Both the position numbers and the translations under genes were made by a program. A stretch of DNA of 64,000 bases from Neopestalotiopsis rosae (lineage: Eukaryota > Ascomycota > Sordariomycetes > Amphisphaeriales > Sporocadaceae). The notes beneath the pieces were generated by a model. That model worked only from the letters and a program-made list of their open reading frames with translations, made no database searches and was not told the DNA's origin. The stretch spans positions 2,418,001-2,482,000 of the forward strand of contig JALGAS010000002.1 of assembly GCA_023078685.1 (NCBI GenBank), written 5' to 3'. Below, piece after piece: positions 11,419 to 22,609 of this stretch; position 1 is the stretch's first letter; each line of letters opens with the position of its first letter.

Positions 11419-14400
11419 GTTTGAAGCAGAAGGAATCGTGCCTGATCGATATTTCCTCAGGACTTGCTCAAGAAGTCGATGAGGCCAAGCTTTGCGGCTC
11501 CTTCAGCGCCTGGCAGGAACAAACCTTTTATGTGCCTTCGGAAGCATTAATAGATCTGAGTCGATGAGAGAACGGGGAAGGCACGATGGAATGGAATGCA
11601 ACGCACTTGCCCTGAACTAGAGCATCTACCGTTGAATGAGGTAATATATTGAGCACGAAATTGGCATTTCGCCAATTTGAAGACTGAAGACAGCTAAACC
11701 CGCGCTCTTTTGTATATATGATGTGACGTCGGTGATGTTTTTAATTTGTGTAAGCTTTCAGCAGTTGCCTATAATGGTCTTGGCGTGATGAAGCTTGACC
11801 CATATTTAGAAGGTCTTGGCAGACCTCGAAAATTGTATTTAAGATACGTTACAGCCCGCGAACTTTGCCTAGTCCGCACTTTGTTTGCCAGCGGATGGGT
11901 TCGGGTGTTTTTTAAATCCGTAGCAATTGCTTGTCACTTGTTGCGAGGTCGTTGGGTGTCTTGCAGGGTGGCCATTGTTTTGCTACGCCAACGCTGAAGC
12001 GATCTTAGGTCTGACCCATCATGAAGAATGCATTCCACGATTGCGCTCTTTCGTATGTTACCAAGCATCCCATATCACTTTTACTCTCTAATATGGTCCT
12101 GCTACACAGACGTCTCTGCAACCCTGGAATGGCCATGGAAGCCTGTGTTCTTTCGTTTGTCAGTGCATGACCTGAAGGTGATGACCGGCCTGGAGTAGAA
12201 TATAATGTGGCTGAGTTGACGAATGAGGGGTAGGTACTCTGTACTATGTATAACGTCTATACTGACTATAGCTTCGGGCCGCAATCACATCCCATACCCC
12301 TCTATATGGTCTTTTGCTGCCATCTTTCACGAGACCATGGGCAAGGGTAGCAAAACGACATGCTAAATGATGTTCAGGTCAAGTGACCGTCAATCGAGGA
12401 CAAATTGCCTGTCTGATACGAGCTTCATATACACATTACGAGAAAGACACACTTTTGCTCGACGGCGTTTGATAGCATTGCCAGATGGCGATGCGCGTTC
12501 ACAGAGTCTTTGTGGAGTGTTTTGTGCTCTCGGCTCTAGTGTCTGGGGATGAACATTTCGAAGGCTAGAAACCCACAAATACCACAATTTAGAGTTGCAA
12601 GCACAGATGTTGCCTCTGCGGCGTCACTCAGTTCAATCCGAAATCATCGCATGGTTGATCGCGGCTAAAGTGTATACAGTTGCCAGACAAGGATGGACTT
12701 TCTCTTTTCAGACTATTCACAGTTGGGCACGTATGAATAAAGTCTATGCCATGTGTACGAGATTTACACTAGAGACCCATAATATTTCAATTAGCAGTCA
12801 ACCAATGTCGTGCTTTGTACTAATAAGGATTGCCCATAGGCTTTACTAATGTCGCTGCTTATCGTTGCTGATAGCACGTATGCAGCCAATCACGCAACTC
12901 TGAGCTTGCGACTCGAGCAGGCTATTGGCTGACCCAAACTCGCCCTCTGGTCCGTAGGGCGTGCTGACTGAGCTGATTTGGCTGACTGTCAAGAAAATAG
13001 GTAGCGCGTCATGCTATGTGAACCGTGCTAGCAGAAGGGTCCAACACGTGTTGGCACCAACACTAAAAGCCGGCCCCGAGCCTGCATTATCCCTCCCCAA
13101 GCCAGGGCCAAGCCAGGCCAAGCGAACCGACAATCCGAACCGTCAGTGGCCCGTCCAAGAATTATCGTTTTGCTGATCAGTTTCTTTGCCGATCTCGCTC
13201 GGAAAAACTGTCTATTCTTGACTGCCTAACTGCTAAAACTTCGGTAGGGCGAAACATTTGGACCGGGATGAACCAGGGACAAGGTATTTTCACAAGCCAA
13301 TTTGGAGAATATTGAATGCGACCCCAAAAGCCGACCCGACTTCAGGTTGTCGAGGTTGTGTGGTGTGTGTGTGTGAATCCGAGCCTCCGCGGGTGTAACT
13401 TGGGGTAGGACAGCAGGACCGGTATGCAGGAGCAGCCCTGTCGCACGCCACTATCATTCAGTCAAAGTCGGTGCATTATGAAGGAAGAGGCTTGTACGAG
13501 TGTATTTTCGGAGGCTGATGAAGGCTGAAGTGACGCCTGCCTTTGAAGTTTATGCTTCAAAGTCTCGCAGAATCCCATCATCCTTCGCGGCGGTCATTAC
13601 ATCATACTCGACGTATTCTCGATTCCATTAACATAAAACTGGGTAATAAGCAATCACTTGCCATACTGTGAAGTAATGTATCAAACCTTCATAAGCCCGA
13701 AACAAAGTCACAGCCCGATGGCGACTGCTTCCTACACCAAAACCCCGTCAAGGTAAGAGGCAGAAAATCTCATACTGCTATCAATTCCCCCGTTCCCCCG
13801 CGCTCGCCCTGCCCTTGGCGCCAGACAAGCTAGGCCCATGGCCTGATCTGGGCTGAGATTTGCAGCATGTATCTGCACGATGCCGAACCTTGCAAGCCAA
13901 TGGCCGAGTGAAACCATGCTCCAAGACGCGGGGGATGCCAGGGTTTTGCAGGAGCAGTGGCAGAGTTTTTGGTGTCTTGTTGGGCCATGATCTTACGGTT
14001 TTGGAGCACCGGAAACCGTAGGCGAAGATATACTCAATCAGCGACGCAAGGAAATAAATCGTCGTTCGGGCGGCATTTCCCTTGGTGTCGGTGGGGCGAC
14101 ATACCATACATACTTTCTAGGTGCCAGGTGCTACGCAAGCTACAAGCTACGTACCCAGGCAAGGCACGCGAGGCACGTTTGGGATCCAGGAACTGACGTG
14201 ATTTGTGATAATCTGGAGCTCCTCCCACTTGGAATCTTAACCCCATCCAAACCCCGGACACCCGAGGTCGGTCGGGGCTCGGGCAGCGAAAATCCATACT
14301 ACGTACTACTATTACTGCTACTATTTGTTGACACCTATTCTCCATGATCATATGTACGCTTTGAATGATTCTTAATACAACCGGCGTTAAGACGGGTTGA

Positions 14401-15836
14401 CACGAAGCCTGCAGAACCATACTGGCGAACAAGGTGTGGTCTGCTACGGTGTACAAAGTATGCGACTTATGGCTGTACATTAAGCTTGATCGGCAGAAAG
14501 CCCTTTGAACCAAAATCTAGTGTCAACACCTACTTGGGTTACTTTAGAGTCAATCAATCACAAGGACACCAAAGGTAAACCACCGAGGCACAGACATCCT
14601 GACATATGAGTGTTGGTGTTCATGTGTGCTTATGGTTTTACATTCTCTGCTCGAGCAGTCTAATAACTTTCCGTAAACTCCCGGCGGGGTGGTCTCTTTC
14701 GTAATGAAAGAGAAAGACCGTCCGAGTCGTGTCTGTCACAGGGCAATAGTTCATACGAACATGAGGTAATGAAGTGGTTGAGAGGATCATAGAGATCAGC
14801 AAATATTCGTAATATGGTCTACTGCCAGAAATCAAAGCACAAATAAGAACAGGTGGAACATGAGCTTCCAAAGTCCGATAACCGCAGCGTAGAAAAATCC
14901 ATCCGTCGGATAAGATTGGAAAGCATGCAGACTCCATGCAGGTGTGCTCACTCGCAAAACTCGCTGGCCTGATTCCAGTTGGCCTGCCTGGCTTGCTTGG
15001 GACTAGGGCCCCTGCCGCCCCGGTCAGCGGAGGTTGGAGCTAGGAGCAAGGGAAAATAGGCGATCACCCAGTGGACTATGGGTGTGGGATGCGGGCAAGC
15101 GCTACCTAAATCGCCCAAGTAGGCCAAGGTACGTATTCCCTAGCGCTCTTCGGGCCAGTTCGGTGGGCTCGTCCGACGTGCATGGCACCAATGGAAGTCG
15201 GCGCGTTGACTTTCCCTCCACCTCCAAACTGGGCTCATCCCACGCGCAAGGAAAGACAAGCAAGCCCAAACGAATGGGGCCTGGCTTGGCTACCGTACGA
15301 TTTTTGCTGCAGGCGCGGGACTGCACCTTACATATTGGCTTTGCTACCTGAGATAGACAGACAGACAGAAAGAAAGAAAGACACATCCATGACCAAGCCT
15401 CGGCGAGCTCCTTCATAACTGCTCTTGACTCCCCTCCCATTTTGCAATTCTGCTCTCTTCCTCTTGAAATTCCTCTTTCATCTATTTTCTTTTTCCGACC
15501 TAACTATACCAGCCAGACTGACGACGACACGTCCAACTTTCATTCACAAGTTCAACTTCAACTACTGCCAAGCGAACCCGGCACCAGCTTTCCGCACCAA
15601 GCAACCAATTTCCTCCCGGGTTTTTCTCTTGCGCCCGCCAATCTTCTACTACGTCGAGAGTCCGAGCTTGGCCCGCCCACCCGCCGAACCGACTTCTCTC
15701 CACTGAAACTTTCCATTCAACCACCAAAGCGCGCAACTTTCGTGGCCTTTCTGTGAACACGATTGCATCCTCGCAACCTCTCACACACACATTTGCTCGT
15801 CGTTTCTCTAGACAGCCCAACCAACACACAATCAAA
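11419..15836. other. gene-poor region, 4.4 kb
   Basis: No frame here shows recognisable motifs, splice pairs or consistent codon use. The stretch includes a short GT run near 13355-13375 and an agac/aaag microsatellite-like tract near 15350-15385. The final 400 bases are pyrimidine-rich and are the promoter and 5' leader of the KGD4/YMR31 gene. Short GC-rich frames near 13.0-14.3 and 15.0-15.4 kb were inspected and not called. Confidence 0.45.
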
Positions 15837-16347
15837 ATGCAATTCACCAGAGCTCTGCGCCAAGCTGCTCACGCTGCCGAGCGTGTGCCCTTGATCAGAT
15901 TCGTTGGCGGACGCCACCAAATCCCAGGTAAGCCGCCATCCCAACATGTCTCACTCAAAATAACCTCGTCATTCACTCTACCCCTCATTCCCCTGTATTT
16001 CCTCTGCTGCCAGAACTCTGATGCTGACTTGTCCTCCAGCCAAGGTTGACCACAGCCCGCAACCACACCCTGCCTCGCCCACCGGCTCCCTGCCCGCTGG
16101 TTTCGGTGCTGGCGGTAACTCCCACACCTCCTTCAGCAGCTACCGCGAGGCCGCACAGCAGCACGGTCCCCTGCGCAAGAGCGTCGGACGCATTGGAGGC
16201 AGCCCTGGTTCCAAGCTGGGCTCCGTCGCTGCTCCCAAGGGCCAGTTCTTTGACCGTAGCGAGCTCCCTGCCCGATTCAGACGTGCCCCCATTGACCTGG
16301 CCGAGATTGAGGCTGTCGAGAGCGGCGGTGCTGCCCTCTTCGGTTGA
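15837..16347 (+). CDS. KGD4: KGD4/YMR31-type mitochondrial protein (MRPS36 family), 132 aa
   Basis: Small mitochondrial protein that in yeast links the E3 subunit to the E1-E2 core of 2-oxoglutarate dehydrogenase. It was formerly catalogued as ribosomal protein YMR-31/MRPS36. Exons 15837-15927 and 16040-16347 give 133 codons with matching phase. The N-terminus MQFTRALRQAAHAAERVPL is a presequence-like amphipathic stretch. It is followed by the family signature LIRFVGGRHQIP, then VDHSPQPHPASPTGSLP, then SYREAAQQHGPLRKSV. The C-terminus (FDRSELPARFRRAPID, then EIEAVESGGA) is also typical of filamentous fungal members, which are longer than the yeast protein. The long pyrimidine-rich leader fits a well-expressed housekeeping gene. 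Confidence 0.9.
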
Positions 16348-17874
16348 AGAGGAGAAAGGCAACCCCTTCTTCTAACAAGGGGTTGAGAGTTGGGGAGAGA
16401 AGCGTCATGCAAATGACGAATGAACTATGCCGTCGCCATGAGTAATGGCCACGGCCTTTACGTTGCGATGCCCCCTAAGATGCCTTACGACTATGGGTCC
16501 GAGGACGAACACCACAGTCACTAGAAATCCAGCCCGTCAAGTGGATCTGGATCATGATGGACCAAAAGCATTGTCTTAGGGAAAATGGGCCGCATCGTAT
16601 GCCAAACAGGATTGGGAAAAGCAGGGATTCACAGCATTGCCATTTGCGAAAGAGCATATAGCCTATTCAACAGGCATACTCGTGCGGCGTTTATTGATAC
16701 TTTTTATCATACGGCGGAAGATAGCCTGCTGAGAAACTCTAGACAGATTTCTATATCCCTTCCCTTGCCATCCCTGCCCGTCTGAGGGGGGAGGCATGGT
16801 GGTTAACCGTATAGCAACTGGCGAGCCAGCGCTTGATATTCAACACGTCGATTACATCAATCATGTTCTATGTCCTGTGATATTTCTCCCCTGCTTCTTC
16901 GGTGTTGCCCCCCCCCCCCCCCCCTCCAACAGTGCTTGACTGCTATCAATCTGAGACTTCAAATCGTCTTGTTAAGTTCCATGCGTTTTCACTTCCTGCT
17001 TTACACTAGGCTACAATTTATCGTGCTTCACAAGGACAAAAGATATTCGCCGGCTGTTGCTTCGCGCCGCTTACAAGAATACAGCATTGAGCACTGATGT
17101 CTGGCAGACAATCCCGACTGCGCCTATCAACCACCAATGATATTGGTTCCCGGCATATCCGGCTACATGGGGATGCGTTCTGTTGGTGTGGTTGCACAAA
17201 GGCTGTATATCATGTCGAGATACATTCCCGGCTTCCGAGGATGCCTCTTACATGTGCGACGTGGAAAGTCGCCGCACCACTCTCAGGTCACGTTTGTTCC
17301 CCCCGATACCTGATAAGAGATTGACAACGAAGCTGGGCTGCGACCACATAATATTTCTAGAGGATGTACATAATTGCGTGCTAGACGAGATAGAATGATG
17401 TGTGATTGAAGTAGGCCAAAGTCCATAAGTGCTGCACAACAGGCCTGGCTCACCGCTGGCCGTTGATGCCGAGGTACCATTATGGGATGAGAAGTGTGCC
17501 GAGGCCAAATTGAAGCGTCAGATGGCCGGTGTATATTCACTCATCAATTTTGATATTTGAGAGTAGCCGTTAATGACATGAAATTTTAGGCATTTTCAGG
17601 GCTTGGTATGGACGCCGTTATGCTACAAAAACATTCCAAGAATGCGACTCTGGATCGATTTCCCCGAGTGCACAGCTACCGTGCTCTCGCGCATTTTTGT
17701 GTTGATACATGACCATCTAATGATGTACAAAGCTTTGAAACAAGAGGTGGAGTTGTCCCAAGCCTTTGAGGACTTGACTGCATCTCTATGGAAAAATACA
17801 CAGGAAATCATGAAGACTTTGCGCATATGGGCTGGGGATGCCACCAAGAAGCTTCCATTTATTGTCAGTGCACA
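16348..17874. other. intergenic, 1.5 kb, with a poly-C tract
   Basis: Spacer between KGD4 and the small zinc-finger-like gene. A run of C residues lies at about 16905-16923. No coding signal is seen. Confidence 0.45.
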
Positions 17875-18527
17875 TCATTCTTCATCCGATGAAATTTCAA
17901 TGGGTGACTTTTTCTTCGTGCCCTGCGGGCCCATGAACTCGTTGGACTTGGAAATATGCTTCTGTATGACACATGGCGTTTCCTTTATGTGCCGATCGCA
18001 GCACTGCCATATAAAGCCCTCGGGCGTGTCTTTGCGGCGCCAGTCTGTGTACGGATCCACGTTGCCATATGCTATCTCGTCGTCGTCAGGAAAGAATTCT
18101 TCATCAATCTCTAGAATGTCTACAGCAGTATTAGCTTGGAGGCACTTTGCCCAGTGGTGGGTAGCACAGCAGGGGGGGAATGAAGAAAAGAAGAAAAGAA
18201 ATAGACCTGACCATCGTGTGTCTGGCAAGAATCTTCCCGGTTGTCCGTAATATCAAAAACCTTTTCGCACGTGATACACATCTCGTACCGGGACACGGTC
18301 TTGGCCTTCTTGCTACTCTTGCCCGCAGCCTCTGCCCCCTGAGGGCCATGTTCGGATTTGCGCTTCTTGTTACGCCGAGTAGGCACTGACAAAAGAAGGC
18401 GCTGAGCGGCTTCCGTGCGGCACGCCTCTGAGCTCTCGCACATGGACTTGAGCACCGACCGCAGCGCCTGGAGGTCGGCCTTGTCAATGGCGGCCAAGAG
18501 CACGCCGACTTCATCTTGCGTCGTCAT
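17875..18527 (-). CDS. small nuclear zinc-finger-like protein, 186 aa
   Basis: Exons 18527-18212 and 18119-17875 give 187 codons with matching phase across a 92-nt intron (donor GTCAGG, acceptor TAG). The N-terminal 60 residues are helical (MTTQDEVGVLLAAIDKADLQ). A strongly basic patch follows (RRNKKRKSEHG and GKSSKKAKTVSR), a likely nuclear localisation signal. Then comes a Cys/His cluster MCITCEKVFDITDN..CQTH, and after the intron WQCCDRHIKETPCVIQKH, which together could bind zinc. The C-terminus is acidic (PIEISSDEE). I know similar short proteins as conserved hypotheticals in filamentous ascomycetes, with no assigned role. DNA binding is possible but not shown. Confidence 0.7.
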
Positions 18528-19289
18528 GCCTTTTCTTTTCCCCCTTCCTTCTCGTGTGGTCCGAGTCTGCCCCGTGTGCAAAATTGGTCGGATGGAGGGA
18601 AGGCTTTCACAAAGTGTCCCGATACTTTGGTACTGTATGTACCGGTCGAAATGTAGTAGTATAAACGCGCGACGACGCGTGTAAAGTTGTGACGGGCGTG
18701 CTGTGCGGGTCACTATGCGCCTATCTACATCCCTGCCGCGGAGCTCTTGACCTCGGTGGGGCTCCTGAACGACCCATGTATCATTGATGTCCATTGCGTA
18801 CTGTACGTATTTGTACACCACCGACATTACATCTTGCAAATATGCAGAATATCGCCTGGTGTTTATGCTTGGAATCATAACTATAAAGGGCAGTCTAGAT
18901 ATGAGCAATGGTGAGTAAATCGGCGGAGTTTCTAAATGGAAAGACAGATTGTGTAATGCTCGCAAATCAAATCACCGCTTTGGCCAGATTCATAGCATGA
19001 ATAATGTACAGCTTCATTAATATAGTCTTTTTGTTACGATATCAACTACGCAAGACAATCACAAGTCAGAAATAGCACAGGGCATTTTACAAGAATGATG
19101 AACATTTTCTTGCTATACCTACGCACAGAGGCTAACATGGTACTCAGAGGCCTCAATATCAAGACTGCTGTAGTTTCACTCGCTCTGACCTTGGCTAGAT
19201 GCTATGGAAATGGAAGCCCTATAAAGTTTCCAGTGCCACGTCCAAATCATGAAATGCAATCGTAAAATATTCGGGCTCAGGACTTTTAC
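18528..19289. other. intergenic, about 760 bp
   Basis: Promoter of the zinc-finger-like gene and 3' side of the kinase-like gene. An upstream in-frame extension of the zinc-finger frame to 18965 was judged to be noncoding. Nothing else is seen. Confidence 0.4.
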
Positions 19290-20753
19290 TCAATTCATGA
19301 CAATGAAAGGTTCTAATTCCTTAACAATCTCTTTCATCGGGGTCTCTGGTGCGTGCCCATATAGCCAGAGCAGCTCCGATATACATTTATACCATTTATT
19401 GAGCTTCGCCGCCTCCGTTTCAGAGACCAGTGTCGCACCTGACCGACACGGGACAAATTGTAACAGGCCTTGGCAAACCGCCGCCTTGACAGTACCGAGC
19501 CAAAGACTGGCAGCCTCTCGAACTTGCAATCTGACCTCATATCTCTCCAAGTATGTCTTGTAATTTCTCTCTTCCATGGATACTGCATCCAGGTGTAGTG
19601 GGTCTTGCAAGACGTGTGTGAAGGTAATATCGTAGGCATCTGCCAGATCGATTAATGGGTACTGCCCGGCCATGCCTCGCGGCAGCGCCATTACACGATC
19701 AAAGCCAACAAAGCCCAAGATTTTGAAATTGTGATCTACCAAGACATCCTTTAGTCCAAAGTTCGGCATTGCGAGCTGGAAGCGGGTTTTGTATTGGCGG
19801 TTTTGTGGTTCTTTGCTGTGCCCAATCGCGATGAGTTTGCGCAAACTTTTGTAATCAATACCACGGCTCTTCCCAGAATCTTTGTGGCTCCGTACCCTAT
19901 CTATTATATCGCCGCAATAGCCGTATTCGTCGTACCACGGGCCTTTTCTTGTGCGTGCCTCGGGACCAATGACGTAAGAGCCCTCATTTTTCAAATACAA
20001 GCTACCAATGCTCAGAAAAGAAATAGACGCAAGAAGAGCCTGGAACCAGGCCATGTTCGCGCGGAATATCCCATTTCGCATGAATTTTAGATATGTATCG
20101 TTTCGGCAGTGATCTTTGTCCGGTGAGTCTCTCAGAGATCGCATCAAGTCTTGTGCATTTATGCCATGAACATATTTAATTATCAGGAAAGCGGTTTTGG
20201 CTGCGTTGTTGTTGGTGATGTCGAACGTGATAGGTTCGGGAATAGGAAGGACCTCAATTCCATCGACTCGGGGACGATTATTTCTCCTGATCCTGTTTAA
20301 TATCGACACACGTTGGCCACCATATGGTACTGCTAAATGCCTGTTAACTTACCTCAAGAACGACATAGCGCCTATCTCAGCCCACATGATCATATTGACT
20401 TCAGGGCAGATGGATCGAGGTATCTTTGCGACAAAGTTGGCTCCATTTTCAAACTCGAGTCTCCTGATCAAATAATATTCCCCAAGATAGGGATTGCCAA
20501 TCCATCTTGAAGAGTCCCCGACCCCCGGTACCTGAGCGCCGACCAGCCCTCTCAACGCGTCCCAGTCGACTCTGGCTATGATACCCTCCATTACCTGGGC
20601 GTCGAAGCTAAGGGGCTGGGGACTTGTCCAAGAGTCGCTGCCCAGTGGCACAGATGGTAAATCTGGATTCGGTCCCAAATTCTGTAATGGTACAGGTGCT
20701 GTCAGACCTGCCGCCGATGATGGGCCAGCGGTTGGGGGACGTGACGGGTCCAT
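19290..20753 (-). CDS. fungal APH-like kinase family protein, probably catalytically impaired, 467 aa
   Basis: Exons 20753-20353 and 20292-19290 (60-nt intron, phase 2) give 468 codons. The fold follows fungal APH-like kinases. A Pro-rich leader precedes GNPYLGEYYLIRRLEFENGANFVAKIPR (N-lobe with its Lys), then MIMWAEIGAMSFLR, then FLIIKYVHGINAQDL (hinge, normally LMEYVxG). The catalytic region is LAMPNFGLKDVLVDHNFKILGFVGFDRV. In active members this place reads roughly H/P-D-F-x-L-x-N-I-L-V-D..GxIDW. Here the catalytic Asp is Asn311, the loop Asn is Asp, and the metal-binding Asp-Trp is Gly330-Phe331. The frame is otherwise clean, so this is better read as a pseudokinase than as a broken gene. 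The neighbouring genes give no hint of its role. Confidence 0.75.
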
Positions 20754-21167
20754 TATTTCCGATCGAGTTGGAATGTGTAAGCAGATCAGATTGTGGGCTT
20801 AGTAGCTGGCTCTTTCAAAGGAGACAACTAGGTGAGCGGTCCACAAGGGGGAAAACGGCTGTGGAAATAGTGACGTGGAGGCTCTATCTGCAGTAATAAA
20901 AGCAACAAATAAGTGCTTGATGACTGAAAAGATGCTGTATCTAAGAGGAAACAACAATAAATGCATCGAATGCTAGTGGACGTGTGGTTAACAAGCTCAA
21001 AATTGACCTTTGGAGGAGGTCATGAGGAGGAAGTGGTTCAGTAGCGTAATGGTACTTGTATTTCTCAACATCAACTAGGAAATGCATCTTTTCATCAGCA
21101 AGAACGACCCCGGGCTTCTTCTCCGTCAAGTTGGACGATCCCAGAGTTGCAGTTGCCATCCTTGTGC
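20754..21167 (-). other. intergenic, holding a possible 72-codon frame (20941-21159)
   Basis: A minus-strand frame opens with ATG at 21159, only 8 bases after the stop of the PAN-domain gene, and runs 72 codons. It contains a protein-like stretch (VLADEKMHFLVDVEKYKYHY). It could be a small gene, an alternative 3' exon of the PAN-domain gene, or chance within its 3' UTR. I do not call it a gene. Confidence 0.25.
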
Positions 21168-22609
21168 TTAGTTGATTTTCAAAGCCGACACGAATCCACT
21201 GGAGGAAACCTCGTACGCGCTGAAAGTATCACAGAGGCCAGAGTCGGGATCGTAATCGACACCCTTGCAGTTAGAGTCATCGGCGCACTTGTCGATACAA
21301 TCCGAGAATGCGGGCGTGTTGTATGTACCAAGTAAGCCTCCGGGTGTAATAGGGAAGAAACTGCTGCAGTGAATCTCATAACGGTTGCCGCTGGGATCTA
21401 TATAGGGGCTTGAGAGGTTCTCGCACTGCCCAGACTGCTGAGCCGTCGCAGCTGTTGTGGTCGCAGTAGCCTAGGGAAGGAGAAATGAGTATTTCAAGAT
21501 TACAAAAAGTTCTGACAAGGTTCATACCGTAGTGGTCGTGCCCTCAATAGAGGTCTCATGGATCGTGATGGTGGAAGTGACCGTCTCGGTAGCTGCAGCT
21601 GTCACTTCCTCGGTCACGATGACAGTGGCCGTCACGCTCGTTGTCGCCGTCGCATCAATTGTTGTTGTAGAGATGGCGGTAGCCGTGGTCGTGATGGTCT
21701 CTGTGTCTGTTTCCGTCACCGCCGTAGTCTGCGTGCCTGCGGCAGTGGTGTTCAAGACAGCCTTTGCCATGTCAGTAATATCTTTCAGAGAAATGATGCA
21801 GATCAAGACGTACTAGACTAGTCTGTGTGAGGGTAGGCTCAAGCTCCGTCACGGTGACAGTGACCGGAGTCACAGGAATGAGGCAGGAGCAAGCAGAGCT
21901 CAGACTATATGGTCCATTTGTGAGGGCTGTGCTCAGCCAGTCTGGCTTTCCACACTTTGCGCTCCTTTTGCGAGCAGGAGCTGAGACAGTGACAGTTGCA
22001 AGACTATTGAAAGACAATATTAGAGCGTGCATTCTTATGATTGATGCTGTTTGTGTTGCCTACTCAGTCTCAACACTGGTAGAAGTAGCATCAGTGGTGG
22101 TGATTGATGTCGAGGAAACCTCGGTGGTGAAGCTGGTTGCATCGGTTGTAGTAAGGGTGCTGGTAGCACTAAAGATATCGGTAAAGGTAGCAAGCGTCTC
22201 AGTGGTTGATACTACAACCGAAGTGTAAATCACTTCAGTCACAGTGTTGGTAACCTGGTCCGAGTTGATAACCGTCACATAAGTGGTCGCCGGTGTGACG
22301 GTCGTAGTCTCTGCAAAAACTGTTGTTGGTTGGAAAGACACGGTCGCGGTCAAGGTCGATGTGATTAACGGGATGTAAGTGCTGCAGAAGGCGCTGGCCT
22401 TGGATGTGTGCGATTCCTCGTGAAAGAGCTCGTATAATCCATCATTAACACACTGTCATACCACTTCCAGTCAGTTTTATCGCTATTGTTAATGATCCGT
22501 CGCAAGCAAGACTAACATAAGTTGCATTGCTTTGCTCAGGTGCCGGGCGTGCCAATGTCGTTGAAGACAAGGCCGCCGTAGCAGCCAGGAAGCGAGATGC
22601 AAGATGCAT
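21168..22609 (-). CDS. secreted mucin-like protein with C-terminal PAN/Apple-like domain, 402 aa
   Basis: Exons 22609-22517, 22452-22064, 22003-21814, 21761-21528, 21470-21168 give 403 codons, all phases matching. The start MHLASRFLAATAALSSTTLA is a signal peptide. A cysteine-bearing N-terminal module follows (QCVNDGLYELF..FCSTYIPL), then about 200 residues of Thr/Ser/Val-rich repeats dominated by TVTV and TTT patterns, which are expected to be heavily O-glycosylated and extended. In between is a short cysteine module (SAKCGKPDWLS..ACSCLIP). The C-terminal 90 residues (CENLSSPYIDP, HCSSFFPI, CIDKCADDSNCKGVDYD, LCDTFSAYE) follow the PAN/Apple spacing used for protein or carbohydrate binding. 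There is no GPI-anchor-like tail. It is probably a wall-associated or secreted adhesive protein. The ligand is unknown. Confidence 0.85.

Noticed and set aside
13781..14513. Minus-strand frames of 108 and 159 codons in the gene-poor region
   Set aside because: No motif, no splice context and an amino-acid composition unlike a folded protein.
15034..15440. Frames of about 105-112 codons on both strands
   Set aside because: They overlap each other, lack motifs and lie in the upstream region of KGD4.
21532..22228. Long Val/Thr-rich plus-strand frames
   Set aside because: They mirror the Thr/Ser-rich repeats of the spliced minus-strand PAN-domain gene, which has a signal peptide and consistent introns.
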